Positions 8,083 through 16,141 of a stretch of 64,000 nucleotides of DNA are shown here, piece after piece. Under the pieces are notes generated by a model, which was not told the DNA's origin, ran no database searches, and saw nothing but the letters and a program-made list of their open reading frames with translations. Source of the stretch: Oscillospiraceae bacterium (lineage in GTDB: Bacteria > Bacillota > Clostridia > Oscillospirales > CAG-272); NCBI GenBank assembly GCA_015063485.1, contig SVUA01000003.1:51495-115494 (forward strand), in the 5' to 3' direction. How positions within the stretch are numbered: position 1 is the first letter of the stretch; each line of letters opens with the position of its first letter. The position numbers and the translations under genes are program-made.

Positions 8083-9096
8083 ATGTTCAAAAAGATCACC
8101 GCGCTTATTTTAGCGATTTTGCTCTGCCTCTGTGCGCTCGCTTCTTGCTCAACGTCGGGCGAGGAAGTTCCCGACGGAATGAAATCAGCATATATTTCGG
8201 GTGAGCCCTTCCGCTTGTACATACCTGAAGGCTGGGTATCCAACACACGAAGCGGTGTTTCGGGCGGATATTCTCCTTTGTACGCAGGAGTCAGCGTCAG
8301 CGCGAGATATGATTCAAATATTTCGGCAGACACCGACGTTGCGGCTTATCTTGAAGAATGTTCGGCTAAATATGCAGAAACTCTTGATTCTTACGTAAAC
8401 ACGGGTATATCCGAAGCACTTCTGGGCGGTAAGGACGCGCGCCGTCTTACTTATAATGCAAAGGACGAGGACGGAGTTTCCATGACCTGTTCACAATTCT
8501 GTGCAAAGGACGATAACGGTATTGTTATCTCGCTCTATACCTATTGCCCCACAGAGCTTTTGGAGAAAGCAGAGAACGATATCGAATCGGTTCGCGCGAA
8601 TTTCGTTATCCTTAACGAATCTCCCGTCATTAAAAACGATGAGGTGATCGACAAAAACACTCCCGCGGGTATGAAGATAGCTTCCGATAAGAACGCGGCG
8701 TACAGACTTTACGTTCCGACATCATGGACATGCGAAGCAGAAAATCTTCGCTCCGAGGCTCGCGTTGCTTCTGACGGCTCTAACGTGACCGTAACTCTTT
8801 ATGAGCCGAGCGTTTCGATGTCGATAGAGGATTATTTCGACCGTTGCGCTGAAGACTATCAAAAGGGACTTCGCGGTTACACTCTTATCGAGGCAAATGA
8901 CAGAACGGTCTCGGGCAAGAGCGCGAAGAGCTACACCTACTCGGCAGAGTACGGCAATGCGAAATACCGCATCATGCAGACGGTATTCAGCGACGGAAAG
9001 ATAATGTATTCTATTACCTATACGGCACTCGACGAGAATTTTGATACGCACATGACGGACGTTGAGCTTATTCTTAACTCCTTCAGATTCCGTTAA
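8083..9096 (+). CDS. Lipoprotein with two tandem PsbP-like domains
   Basis: 337 residues with a lipoprotein signal peptide (KKITALILAILLCLCALASC, lipid-modified Cys near residue 22), so it is anchored on the outer face of the membrane. The mature protein has two similar halves. Each starts with a GMK(S/I)A segment followed by (F)RLYxPxxW and a stretch around an EDYF or AYLEEC-like helix, suggesting an internal duplication of a DUF1795/PsbP-like domain. Start ATG 8083 follows AAAGAAAGGAATAATAAA. It ends 10 bp before the cysteine desulfurase gene, so the two are probably co-transcribed, although the link in function is unclear. Confidence 0.7.
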   Translation: MFKKITALILAILLCLCALASCSTSGEEVPDGMKSAYISGEPFRLYIPEGWVSNTRSGVSGGYSPLYAGVSVSARYDSNISADTDVAAYLEECSAKYAETLDSYVNTGISEALLGGKDARRLTYNAKDEDGVSMTCSQFCAKDDNGIVISLYTYCPTELLEKAENDIESVRANFVILNESPVIKNDEVIDKNTPAGMKIASDKNAAYRLYVPTSWTCEAENLRSEARVASDGSNVTVTLYEPSVSMSIEDYFDRCAEDYQKGLRGYTLIEANDRTVSGKSAKSYTYSAEYGNAKYRIMQTVFSDGKIMYSITYTALDENFDTHMTDVELILNSFRFR

Positions 9097-9106
9097 AGAG
9101 GTATTT

Positions 9107-10267
9107 ATGCGCGATATTTATATGGACAACAGCGCGACGACCCCCCTTTCAAAAGCGGCTAAAGATAAGATATCCGAGGCTGTCGAGGTGTTTGGAAACC
9201 CCTCCTCGCTTCACTCTGCGGGTCAGGCGGCGCAAAAGCTCGTTGATGAGGCAAGAGCGCGCCTGCTCTCTGCTCTCGGCGTAAGACAAAGGCAAGGGAG
9301 CTTTGTTTTTACCTCGTGCGGTACGGAGGCGACCTCGTTTGCACTCTTCGGTTGCGCTTACGCAAAGACAAGAAGAGACGCTACGAGAATTCTGACGACC
9401 GACTCGGAACACCCATCTGTCGCGCGCGCCCTTGACAGACTCTCTCTTGATGGCTTTGAGATAGTCAAGATACCCACGAAAAACGGGGTTCTTGATAAAG
9501 AGGCGCTCAAAAAAGCGCTTGATAAAAAGATATTTCTTGCAACCTTTATGCTCGTGAATAACGAAACGGGCGCGATATACGATGTAGCTGGAGCGTTTGC
9601 GGAGATAAAACGCGCTTATCCCAACGCGATAACGCATTGTGACGCGGTCCAAGGCTTTATGAAGCTTCCGTTTACCCCCACCGCTTTACATGCCGACCTT
9701 ATCACCGTAAGCGGTCACAAATTACACGCGCCCAAAGGCGTGGGCGGACTTTATATTTCAGCCGAGATGCTCAAGGCGAAAAAAATAGTTCCCTTCCTCG
9801 TCGGCGGCGGACAGGAGAGCGGTATGCGCTCGGGAACTGAAAACGTGATAGGAATTTCTGCGTTTGGAGCGGCGGTAAACGATATCATGGGCAGAAGAGC
9901 CGAGATATCTAAAAAGATTTCGAAGCTTCGCGAATACGCGGAAGAGAAGCTTTCAAAAATTGACGTTCGCATAAACCGCCCGAGCGGAGAATATCTGCCG
10001 AGCATTATAAATATAACCCTGCCAAGCATCAAGAGTGAAACTATGCTCCACCACCTTTCAGCCGACGGTATATACGTCTCAAGCGGCTCGGCTTGCTCGT
10101 CACATTCGGCACACCCGAGCGAATCGCTCATAGCGTTCGGTCTTACACCAAAAGAAGCCGATTGCTCATTGCGTATAAGTCTTTCGGAGTATAACGAAAA
10201 GGAAGATATCGACGCGCTTGTCGCATCATTGTCAGTAGGTCTTGAAAGACTTGTAAGAATACGATAA
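9107..10267 (+). CDS. Cysteine desulfurase (NifS/IscS type)
   Basis: 386-residue PLP enzyme that removes sulfur from cysteine for Fe-S cluster or thiocofactor synthesis. It begins MRDIYMDNSATTPLS, and has HCDAVQGFMKLPF, the PLP-lysine motif SGHKLHAPKGVGGLY and the mobile loop Cys in SSGSACSSHSAHPS, which places it in the group with an extended Cys loop. The start is ATG 9107 after AAAGAGGTATTT; the ORF track adds residues overlapping the lipoprotein. It is not next to iscU or thiI here, so the acceptor cannot be inferred. A terminator follows at 10311. Confidence 0.92.
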   Translation: MRDIYMDNSATTPLSKAAKDKISEAVEVFGNPSSLHSAGQAAQKLVDEARARLLSALGVRQRQGSFVFTSCGTEATSFALFGCAYAKTRRDATRILTTDSEHPSVARALDRLSLDGFEIVKIPTKNGVLDKEALKKALDKKIFLATFMLVNNETGAIYDVAGAFAEIKRAYPNAITHCDAVQGFMKLPFTPTALHADLITVSGHKLHAPKGVGGLYISAEMLKAKKIVPFLVGGGQESGMRSGTENVIGISAFGAAVNDIMGRRAEISKKISKLREYAEEKLSKIDVRINRPSGEYLPSIINITLPSIKSETMLHHLSADGIYVSSGSACSSHSAHPSESLIAFGLTPKEADCSLRISLSEYNEKEDIDALVASLSVGLERLVRIR

Positions 10268-10310
10268 TAAGATAAACAAAACGAGCCTCATAACTCTAAA
10301 CTGAAAACCA

Positions 10311-10364
10311 ACAGAAAAAGAGCAGACATATAAGATTTGTGTCCTATATGTTTGCTCTTTCTGT
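10311..10364 (+). terminator. Terminator-like hairpin after the cysteine desulfurase
   Basis: ACAGAAAAAGAGCAGACATATA pairs with TATATGTTTGCTCTTTCTGT with one bulge. The stem is about 20 bp and stands alone between the desulfurase and the RHS remnant region. Confidence 0.5.
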
Positions 10365-10452
10365 CGTTATATGGGTTTGGGATTCGCCCAAATGATGTGT
10401 CTGGAGAGTTTGCAGAAAAGTTGCGAGTACTCATAAAAAACGAAAATTATGG

Positions 10453-10477
10453 AACACAAGGAACCGTCCCCTGTGTT
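10453..10477. repeat. REP-like palindrome AACACAAGG...CCTGTGTT
   Basis: AACACAAGGAACCGTCCCCTGTGTT, an imperfect palindrome. The same 25-mer recurs at 11259 and 12634 at the edges of RHS fragments. Confidence 0.7.
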
Positions 10478-10500
10478 ATAGAACCGTCCATTGTCTTATG

Positions 10501-11031
10501 TTACTGAATTAATGTTTCATAATCTTTGATTAACTTCAACGCTTGTTTTTTGGGCAAAACAGTAATCAAATGATTATATAATTTTTTGTTAAACCCAACT
10601 TTTATTCGTGTTTTAGATGGTTTCCATAAATTCATTTTTGAACGATAAGCTTCGTCAAATGCATCATATGACAGGAATATGAAAAATACATTTGAACCGG
10701 CTTTAGAATTAAGAATACCGTGTACGTAATATCCAATTCCGCAATATTTGCATTTTTCATAGTCTAAAAAGATGGGTTTTGAAAAGATAGTCTTTATTTG
10801 TACGCCTTTGTCTTGAAAAGTTCCCCATGAAAAAAGTTGAATACTTTCTTTCTTAATAAAAACTCCCCAAGCACAAGCACATCCAATGCCAGCGACAACA
10901 AAGAATATTGAACCTGCATTAACAGAGACAAAGCATAACAAATATAAACCAAACATTAACGGAGCAAATATAAAAAACAGCGAAACAACAGCGGCATACG
11001 CCGTTATTTTTGAGCCAAGATATTTTTTCAT
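10501..11031 (-). CDS. Small membrane protein downstream of an RHS remnant (possible immunity protein)
   Basis: 176 residues with two hydrophobic segments near the N-terminus (AYAAVVSLFFIFAPLMFGLYLLCF and IFFVVAGIGCACAWGVFI), then a soluble domain of beta-rich appearance ending in helical KKQALKLIKDYETLI. The architecture resembles bacterial PH-like membrane proteins, but I do not recognise a family. The start is ATG 11031 after AGAGGTGTAT. It directly follows a fragment of an RHS reading frame, the usual place of an immunity gene in a polymorphic toxin locus, so immunity is a positional guess. Confidence 0.5.
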   Translation of the reverse strand: MKKYLGSKITAYAAVVSLFFIFAPLMFGLYLLCFVSVNAGSIFFVVAGIGCACAWGVFIKKESIQLFSWGTFQDKGVQIKTIFSKPIFLDYEKCKYCGIGYYVHGILNSKAGSNVFFIFLSYDAFDEAYRSKMNLWKPSKTRIKVGFNKKLYNHLITVLPKKQALKLIKDYETLIQ

Positions 11032-11039
11032 ATACACCT

Positions 11040-11227
11040 CTAATATACATTTCAGCAATTACCTGAGAGCCATTAAGGAAATATTCGTGCTTGACTCCGT
11101 TGTAGGTCTTGCTCGTTCTTATTCCGTCGGCGTTGTAGGTGAATTCGAGGAAGGTATCAAGTTCACCGTCATCCCATACGTTCGATACGCTTACAAGCTG
11201 TCTGCCCTCCCATTCGAGCGCATAGCC
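11040..11227 (-). pseudogene. RHS/YD-repeat fragment (no intact gene)
   Basis: Reads GYALEWEGRQLVSVS...FLEFTYNADGIRTSKTYNGVKHEYFLNGSQVIAEMY, a typical YD-repeat segment. It has no start or remaining RHS body upstream. A closely similar segment lies at 13.64-13.83 kb. The frame then runs out of register into the membrane protein gene. Confidence 0.8.
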
Positions 11228-11237
11228 GGAACACAGA

Positions 11238-11284
11238 GGACAGTTCCATGTGTTATGGAACACAAGGAACCGTCCCCTGTGTTA
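11238..11284. repeat. 47-bp REP-like palindrome at an RHS breakpoint
   Basis: GGACAGTTCCATGTGTTAT followed by GGAACACAAGGAACCGTCC and CCTGTGTTA. The first half is a near-perfect inverted copy of the second. The unit is repeated at 12613-12659 and marks the truncated upstream end of the RHS fragment. Confidence 0.75.
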
Positions 11285-11327
11285 TCAAGCTGCGACAGGT
11301 AGGTTTTCACGCTAACCGTCCCCTGTC

Positions 11328-11708
11328 TTATTTAGATAATAGAGCCTTTATTACTTTACCACTATCCTGCTCAATAATTACAAAACCACCTCTGGAAAAC
11401 AAGTAGCCTTTATCAACGAGCCATAATCGGTTTTCTTGATCATATGTCACCGTTGTAATGCCAAAACCTTTATGTTGTGCTAAATTATCAATGATTCTAG
11501 AACCTATTGCTTTAGCCGTGGAAGCATCAGGAATATAACCAACTTCCGGAAAATAATTGTTTTCTTCTGTAAATGTGCTTATGAATTCCTTTAAATCAGC
11601 ACTTTCCGGATTTGAAACGAGAAATGACTGAAATATCGACGAGATTATTAAAACAAGGAGTATTACTGTTTCAATGATGCAAATGTTCCGCAAAAGATTT
11701 TTTTTCAT
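11328..11708 (-). CDS. Membrane-anchored NTF2-fold immunity protein candidate (YbbC/YhhH-like)
   Basis: 126 residues: one N-terminal transmembrane segment (ICIIETVILLVLIISSIFQSF) and a domain reading YIPDASTAKAIGSRI...ENRLWLVDKGYLF...GGFVIIEQDSGKVIKAL. This pattern (PDxxTAxxI, then V-x-L or W-x-V, then GG-x-x-x-I-x-x-x-x-G-K-I-x-K) fits the NTF2-fold immunity family found beside RHS toxins. ATG 11708 is preceded by GGAGG that forms the last codons of the upstream RHS frame, so the two genes are translationally coupled. It would protect the cell from the toxin tail encoded just upstream. Confidence 0.7.
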   Translation of the reverse strand: MKKNLLRNICIIETVILLVLIISSIFQSFLVSNPESADLKEFISTFTEENNYFPEVGYIPDASTAKAIGSRIIDNLAQHKGFGITTVTYDQENRLWLVDKGYLFSRGGFVIIEQDSGKVIKALLSK

Positions 11709-11715
11709 TTTATTC

Positions 11716-12624
11716 TTACCTCCATTCAGCATGAATCGGACTATTGGGGTCCCATGGAATATCATTCGCAGGTATTACAGAAATCCCTTTATTGCTATTG
11801 TTTCTATTTTTATATGTGTATTTTTTTAAAAATCCTCCAGGTGTAACGAGGTAACTGTCCATCCTAAAAAAATTTGACCAGCCAATATCTTTCATAAATC
11901 CTGTTGAAAAATCTTCGTTCTTATATTTAGGGTCATAATTGCCATGTGTATGAATAGTTGAAACAATTGGAAAATTTGTAAAAATATTTGGAAGTACAGA
12001 TTTTCCGTTTATTCCAACAAATGTAAAAGTATAAGAATATTTTACGGATATAGTAAATTTTGGCACTTCTTTAATTCCTAATATTGACAAATACCAAGGA
12101 GCTGGTTGCATAGTAATATCTATTGCTAATGTTTTATAAATCGCTGAACCATATTCTTGCTTTTTATTAATAGATTTTGCATTATAATACCTTGCAAAAT
12201 CTATTGCAGCCTCATCTGGCGTGTCAAATAAATCTCCAGGTTTATTACCCAAATAATCCACTTCGTTTACAGGATTATTACTACAATATGCAAACATATT
12301 ATTGCCCAATAATCCTTGACCGGTGGAAACATATCCATCCCCATTAAGGAACCTACCCATATCGGGCGAGTAATATCTACTCTGGAGATAGTACATCTGG
12401 GTTTCAATATCGTAGAAATATCCACGGTAGCGGAAAGGATTGTAGCTTTCAAGTATGGTTTTGTCAAATCCTGTCGAGTTGCATACGACAGTGCATCTGC
12501 CCCAAGCGTCGTAAACGTATTTGCCGATTCTGTATCCCGTATCGTCATATACAGCAACGATATCGCCCTGCAGGTTCTTTTCAAAGAAGAAGCAGTCGAA
12601 AGTTCCCTCGGTGGACAGTTCCAT
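11716..12624 (-). pseudogene. 5'-truncated RHS core with C-terminal toxin domain (DUF4329-like)
   Basis: An open frame of 302 codons holding only the end of an RHS protein: LQGDIVAVYDDTGYRIGKYVYDAWG, then the RHS core signature YRGYFYDIETQMYYLQSRYYSPDMGRFLNGD, then a variable tail. The tail starts DTPDEAAIDFARYYNAKSINKKQEYGSAIYK and contains STIHTHGNYDP, which resembles the DUF4329 tail domain. The start of the frame lies inside a palindromic repeat, and no signal or N-terminal RHS shell is present. It is therefore an orphan tail, useful as a donor for recombination rather than a secreted toxin. The immunity candidate follows after 7 bp. Confidence 0.75.
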
Positions 12625-12659
12625 GTATTACGGAACACAAGGAACCGTCCCCTGTGTTA
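12613..12659. repeat. 47-bp REP-like palindrome at a second RHS breakpoint
   Basis: GGACAGTTCCATGTATTACGGAACACAAGGAACCGTCCCCTGTGTTA, near-identical to 11238-11284. It overlaps the first codons of the truncated RHS frame. Confidence 0.75.
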
Positions 12660-12739
12660 CTCTGTTAAAAAAGTTTTCCCCTTGCTATATAAGCAGTATA
12701 AGTAAGCAATACCTGTTTTTATAAGTGTTATTATTTGTG

Positions 12740-13585
12740 TTATGTTATAGAACCGTGCCCTAACTTAATTCCCCAATACACTTTGGCAGGGGAAAATTTA
12801 TCTCCTTCACGGTCTACCCACATATTATCCCAACCATCAGGCTTTTGAGAAACCTCACAATATATAATGGTTTCCGGACAATGTGAAAACGCGGCATCTT
12901 CGATGTTTTGAATGTCTTTGTGCAAATATATCTCAGAAAGACTTTTGTTCCCGAAAAAAGCATTACAACCTATTGACCTTATGCTTTTCGGAATATTTAT
13001 TGTTTTCAATGTTTCTATCTCACAAAACGCAAAATCTCGTATGCTTTCTATGCCTTCGGGTATTACGCTATCTTTACAACCGTATATCACGCTATTAATG
13101 CGTCGATCTATAAGACAATTTCCCTCCGAATAGTAGTATGCATTATCTTTGTCAACCTCAAAGACAGAAAGCTTATTGCACAATGAGAACACTTCAATAT
13201 CGGATATCGTGTTTATATCTTTGCCAATAATAACTTTTTCTAAATTTTCACAACCGTAAAAAGCTCTTTTTTCAATAGTTTGTATTCCTTGGGGGATCGT
13301 GACGGTTTTTAGTGTATGACAATCAGCAAAAGCCCACGTTCCGATGTGTAATATAGGCATACCGTTAGGCGCAGAAGATGGCAATATAAGATTTTCAGAG
13401 TCCCCTTGATAATCAAGAATATAATATTCATCATGGAAAATTTGTTTATCATTCTCCCAATGAGATATTCGTTCAAGTATCAACCCGGATAAATCATATT
13501 CTTCTTTTTCCTTGGAACAACCATAAAATGTAGGAAGTAATAATACAAGTGATAATATTAATACAATGCTAAAAATTCTCTTCAT
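12740..13585 (-). CDS. Lipoprotein with BspA-type leucine-rich repeats
   Basis: 281 residues with a lipoprotein signal (RIFSIVLILSLVLLLPTFYGC) and at least five LRR_5/BspA repeats of about 23 residues with the pattern IPxGIxxIxxxAFxxCxxLxxVxI, for example IPQGIQTIEKRAFYGCENLEKVIIG. It is exposed on the cell surface. ATG 13585 follows ATTGGAGGATTTATTG; this start overlaps the end of an RHS fragment by 17 bp. Position suggests that it replaced or serves as the downstream partner of an RHS tail, but BspA proteins are usually adhesion or decoy proteins and not known immunity factors. Confidence 0.8.
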   Translation of the reverse strand: MKRIFSIVLILSLVLLLPTFYGCSKEKEEYDLSGLILERISHWENDKQIFHDEYYILDYQGDSENLILPSSAPNGMPILHIGTWAFADCHTLKTVTIPQGIQTIEKRAFYGCENLEKVIIGKDINTISDIEVFSLCNKLSVFEVDKDNAYYYSEGNCLIDRRINSVIYGCKDSVIPEGIESIRDFAFCEIETLKTINIPKSIRSIGCNAFFGNKSLSEIYLHKDIQNIEDAAFSHCPETIIYCEVSQKPDGWDNMWVDREGDKFSPAKVYWGIKLGHGSIT

Positions 13586-13880
13586 CAATAAATCCTCCAA
13601 TCATCCTGAACAAATGCTCAACGTTATTTTCCGTCCAAGTCTCCGCAAGTACCTGCGAGCCGTTAAGGAAATATTCGTGCTTGACTCCGTTATAGGTCTT
13701 GCTCGTTCTTATTCCGTCGGCGTTGTAGGTGTATTCGAGGAAGGTAGCAACGTCTGTGTAGTCACTAACCGAACCAACGCTTACAAGCTGTCTGCCCTCC
13801 CATTCAAGAGCGTAGCCGTACATATCGAAGCCGTCTTCCCACATTCGAATGGGATTGCCTACCGCATATTTTCCATCGCT
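13569..13880 (-). pseudogene. RHS/YD-repeat fragment ending in GGFIDEENF
   Basis: Minus-strand frame reading LSDGKYAVGNPIRMWEDGFDMYGYALEWEGRQLVSV...YNADGIRTSKTYNGVKHEYFLNGSQVLAETW. It is the 3' end of an RHS gene without its upstream body, about 85-90% identical in nucleotides to the fragment at 11.05-11.22 kb. The ribosome binding site of the lipoprotein gene lies inside its last codons. Confidence 0.75.
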
Positions 13881-13942
13881 CAATTTTATTTTATCATTGT
13901 TTTTTTTATTTGTCAATAAAAATCTCAAAAAAACACAGAGAA

Positions 13943-14746
13943 CTATATAAGCCGTTCGCGGAGGAATGCGAGGATCTTTTTTTCCTCTCTGGAGACCTTG
14001 ACCTGCGTAACGCCGAGCGCATCGGCTACCTGCTGCTGTGTCATATTCCGATAGAAGCGAAGCGCGACTATCCTCTGCCACTGCTCTGACATTTCCGAAC
14101 AAGCCTTTTGCAAAGCTACGCGGTCGTTGATTCGGTTTATTTCGCTTGACGCTTCAACATCGACAATAGTTTCTCCGACTGTCATCGTATCGTCCTCGCC
14201 GTACGCGCTGTCCGAGAGAGAAACGATAGGAGAAATAGCGTCCATAGCAATAGTTGCTTCCTCGGGTGTAACTCCGCAAAGTGATGCAAGCTCCGAAAGT
14301 CTTGCTTCTCTTCCCTCCTCCGCAAAGATCCGATTCTTTTCGCTCAAAAGGAGCGCGCCAAGTTTTTTGTAATACCGCCCGACCTTGATAGGACCTTCGT
14401 CGCGCAAATGCCGCCTTATCTCTCCGAAAATGAGGGGCACTGCGTAGGTGGAAAAATTCGTTCCCCTCTCGCAATCAAACCCCCGCGCCGCCTTTATCAT
14501 TCCGATAGTTCCTATCTGTATAAGATCCTCAAGCTCTACTCCGCGCTCACAAAAGCGCAAGGCTATCTTGCGCACGAGCCCCATATTAAGCTTTACAAGC
14601 TCCTCAAGCGCCCACTCGGAGCGTTCTCCCTCTCCCGCCTGAGCTAAAATTATAAGCTCACGGTTTGCCGAATACGCAGAGCCTTCAGAGGCGCTTAACG
14701 TCGGCAGAGCCGTTTGTGAAGTACAACAGTCGTCCCCTTGCCACAC
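13943..14746 (-). CDS. sigF: Sporulation sigma factor F
   Basis: 267-residue sigma-70 family factor that directs forespore transcription. Region 2 is seen as NMGLVRKIALRFCERGVELEDLIQIGTIGMIKAARGFD, with YAVPLIFGEIRRHLRDEGPIKVGRY. Region 4 is ALRFYRNMTQQQVADALGVTQVKVSREEKKIL. Gene order after spoIIAA and spoIIAB fixes the assignment to SigF rather than SigG. The start codon is uncertain: the only standard start before region 2 is GTG 14746, which gives a 52-bp overlap with spoIIAB. Activity should be held in check by SpoIIAB until asymmetric division. Confidence 0.93.
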   Translation of the reverse strand: MWQGDDCCTSQTALPTLSASEGSAYSANRELIILAQAGEGERSEWALEELVKLNMGLVRKIALRFCERGVELEDLIQIGTIGMIKAARGFDCERGTNFSTYAVPLIFGEIRRHLRDEGPIKVGRYYKKLGALLLSEKNRIFAEEGREARLSELASLCGVTPEEATIAMDAISPIVSLSDSAYGEDDTMTVGETIVDVEASSEINRINDRVALQKACSEMSEQWQRIVALRFYRNMTQQQVADALGVTQVKVSREEKKILAFLRERLI

Positions 14747-15177
14747 CTTGATCTCACCTTAACCTTATCACAAAAACTTTCCATAACCGTAAAGCCCATT
14801 CCGCTTCGCTCATTTGCGGCATCGGTCGTGTAAAGAGGCATTCTCGCCTGTTCAACGTCGGGGATACCGCACCCGCGGTCAGCTATCTCAATACGAACGC
14901 TCTTGTCTCCGTTTGCGTGGAGTATAAGCTTTGCGGTTATGTATATCTCACCTACGGTGTCACGGTAGGCGTGAACTATGCAGTTCGTTACCGCCTCGGA
15001 GACGGCGCATTTTATGTCGGCAAGTTCGTTTACGCTTGGGTCTGCCTGAGCGCAAAATACAGATATCATCGAACGGGCAAGCGATTCATTTACCGACAGT
15101 GAGGGAAGTTTTATCTTTATTTGGTTTATTACCTCCTCTCCCCTTTTCTTTTTTTCATTTTCATTGTTCCGATTCAT
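14695..15177 (-). CDS. spoIIAB: Anti-sigma F factor, serine kinase
   Basis: 160-residue GHKL ATPase-fold protein that binds SigF and phosphorylates SpoIIAA. The N box is seen as EAVTNCIVHAY, the G1 box as DRGCGIPDVEQARMPLYT, and the G2 region as ERSGMGFTVMESFCD. The ATG at 15177 is well placed after GGAGGAGGTAAAAA and overlaps spoIIAA by 17 bp. Compared with the usual protein it has about 15 extra N-terminal residues rich in Asn, Glu and Lys; a second GAGGAGGTAA lies within this extension. Confidence 0.95.
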   Translation of the reverse strand: MNRNNENEKKKRGEEVINQIKIKLPSLSVNESLARSMISVFCAQADPSVNELADIKCAVSEAVTNCIVHAYRDTVGEIYITAKLILHANGDKSVRIEIADRGCGIPDVEQARMPLYTTDAANERSGMGFTVMESFCDKVKVRSRCGKGTTVVLHKRLCRR

Positions 15178-15517
15178 TTTTTACCTCCTCCGGGTCATTT
15201 TCAATACGTACTATTCGCGAAAGTCCCGCAAGCTCGAATATCTTTACTATCCTTTCGTTCGGATTGCGCAAGGCAAACGCTCCTCCTAGCTTCTGCATAA
15301 GAGAGTATCTGCCCATGATAAGTCCAAGACCCGAGCTATCCATAAATTCAATTTTCCCAAGCTCTAAAATGAGCTTTTTCGGACGCAGACGGCATATCTC
15401 CTCGTCCATTTCAGTTCGCACGTTTACCGCGCTGTGATGGTCTATCTCGCCAAGCAAACGAAATTCTAAAACTTCGTTTTCAAAGCGGCTTTCGTATCGG
15501 CAATTACTTTTTGTCAT
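15161..15517 (-). CDS. spoIIAA: Anti-sigma F factor antagonist
   Basis: 118-residue STAS-domain protein that releases SigF when unphosphorylated. The phosphorylation-site region reads FMDSSGLGLIMGRY, with the serine in the conserved DSSG motif, and LLGEIDHHSA matches the early strand. It is the first gene of the spoIIAA-spoIIAB-sigF operon. A TTGTGA-18-TATGAT promoter-like sequence lies 40-65 bp upstream; I see no clear sigma-H box. Confidence 0.95.
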   Translation of the reverse strand: MTKSNCRYESRFENEVLEFRLLGEIDHHSAVNVRTEMDEEICRLRPKKLILELGKIEFMDSSGLGLIMGRYSLMQKLGGAFALRNPNERIVKIFELAGLSRIVRIENDPEEVKNESEQ

Positions 15518-15553
15518 TTTAACCTCCGTTTTTTTATTTACGGTATATATTTT

Positions 15554-15583
15554 ATCATACGTGATCTGCGAAATTTGTCACAA
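15554..15583 (-). promoter_or_regulatory. Candidate promoter of the spoIIA operon
   Basis: On the minus strand TTGTGA, 18 nt, TATGAT. In Bacillus this operon uses sigma-H, so the vegetative-type match should be treated with caution. Confidence 0.35.
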
Positions 15584-15603
15584 TAGGTCGGTCAAGAGAC
15601 GCG

Positions 15604-15635
15604 CAAGTGGAACTTTTTAAAAAAAGTTCCACTTG
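15604..15635. repeat. Perfect 32-nt palindrome of the GGAACTTTTT hairpin family
   Basis: CAAGTGGAACTTTTTAAAAAAAGTTCCACTTG, two 15-nt arms around AA. A related GGAACTTTTTT hairpin occurs at 50678 and inside element R6. Confidence 0.7.
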
Positions 15636-15735
15636 ACCCCTCAAAAATTTTCTTGAAATTTGTTTTAACGTTTACTGAGCTTTATCTGCTTTTAACGGAC
15701 AGTCGAAAAAAAAGAAAAGCAAGTAAAAGCAAAAA

Positions 15736-15767
15736 GGATAAGGCATAGAATCGTCTATACCTTATCC
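15736..15767. terminator. Terminator hairpin downstream of zapA
   Basis: GGATAAGGCATAGA-ATCG-TCTATACCTTATCC, followed on the minus strand by TTTTTGCTTTT. Confidence 0.75.
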
Positions 15768-15786
15768 CATTATGTTTTTTATGCGT

Positions 15787-16110
15787 TTACTTCGCTATCA
15801 TCATTTTTAATTCTTCTATCTCGCGGCGAAGATTTGCGTTCTCGAATTCAAGCTCGTCGACGGTATTCTCGGCGATATCGAGCTTACCCTCGACAGACTT
15901 TAGCTTTCTCTGCGTTTTTATACGCTCCGAGCAATAATCAAGAGCGCAAAGGAGTGCCGCCTCGGTCTTGGAGCAACGGCTTCCGGGACCGAGTATCTCC
16001 TTCATCTTACGGTCTACCATTCCAACAAGAGCCTCAACGGTCTCGGGAGATTCCTCGGCAACAACGTTCATCTGAACGTCGGATATCGTAATAGTGTACT
16101 TCTGTTTCAT
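15787..16110 (-). CDS. zapA: Cell division protein ZapA
   Basis: 107 residues. The N-terminal part (YTITISDVQMNVVAEESPETVEALVGMVDRKMKEI) is the ZapA globular domain that bundles FtsZ filaments. Residues from about 65 on form a coiled coil (LKSVEGKLDIAENTVDELEFENANLRREIEELK) for tetramer formation. The start is ATG 16110 with GGAGG upstream; the extra first codon in the ORF track is a TTG. It is divergent from proB and has a terminator hairpin after it. Confidence 0.85.
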   Translation of the reverse strand: MKQKYTITISDVQMNVVAEESPETVEALVGMVDRKMKEILGPGSRCSKTEAALLCALDYCSERIKTQRKLKSVEGKLDIAENTVDELEFENANLRREIEELKMMIAK

Positions 16111-16141
16111 CAAAAAACCTCCAAAATTTACGAATTACCAC

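Noticed and set aside
10919-11263. 114-residue frame as a complete small RHS protein
   Set aside because: It begins in a palindromic repeat and runs out of frame into the downstream gene; only the YD segment is homologous, so I list it as a remnant.
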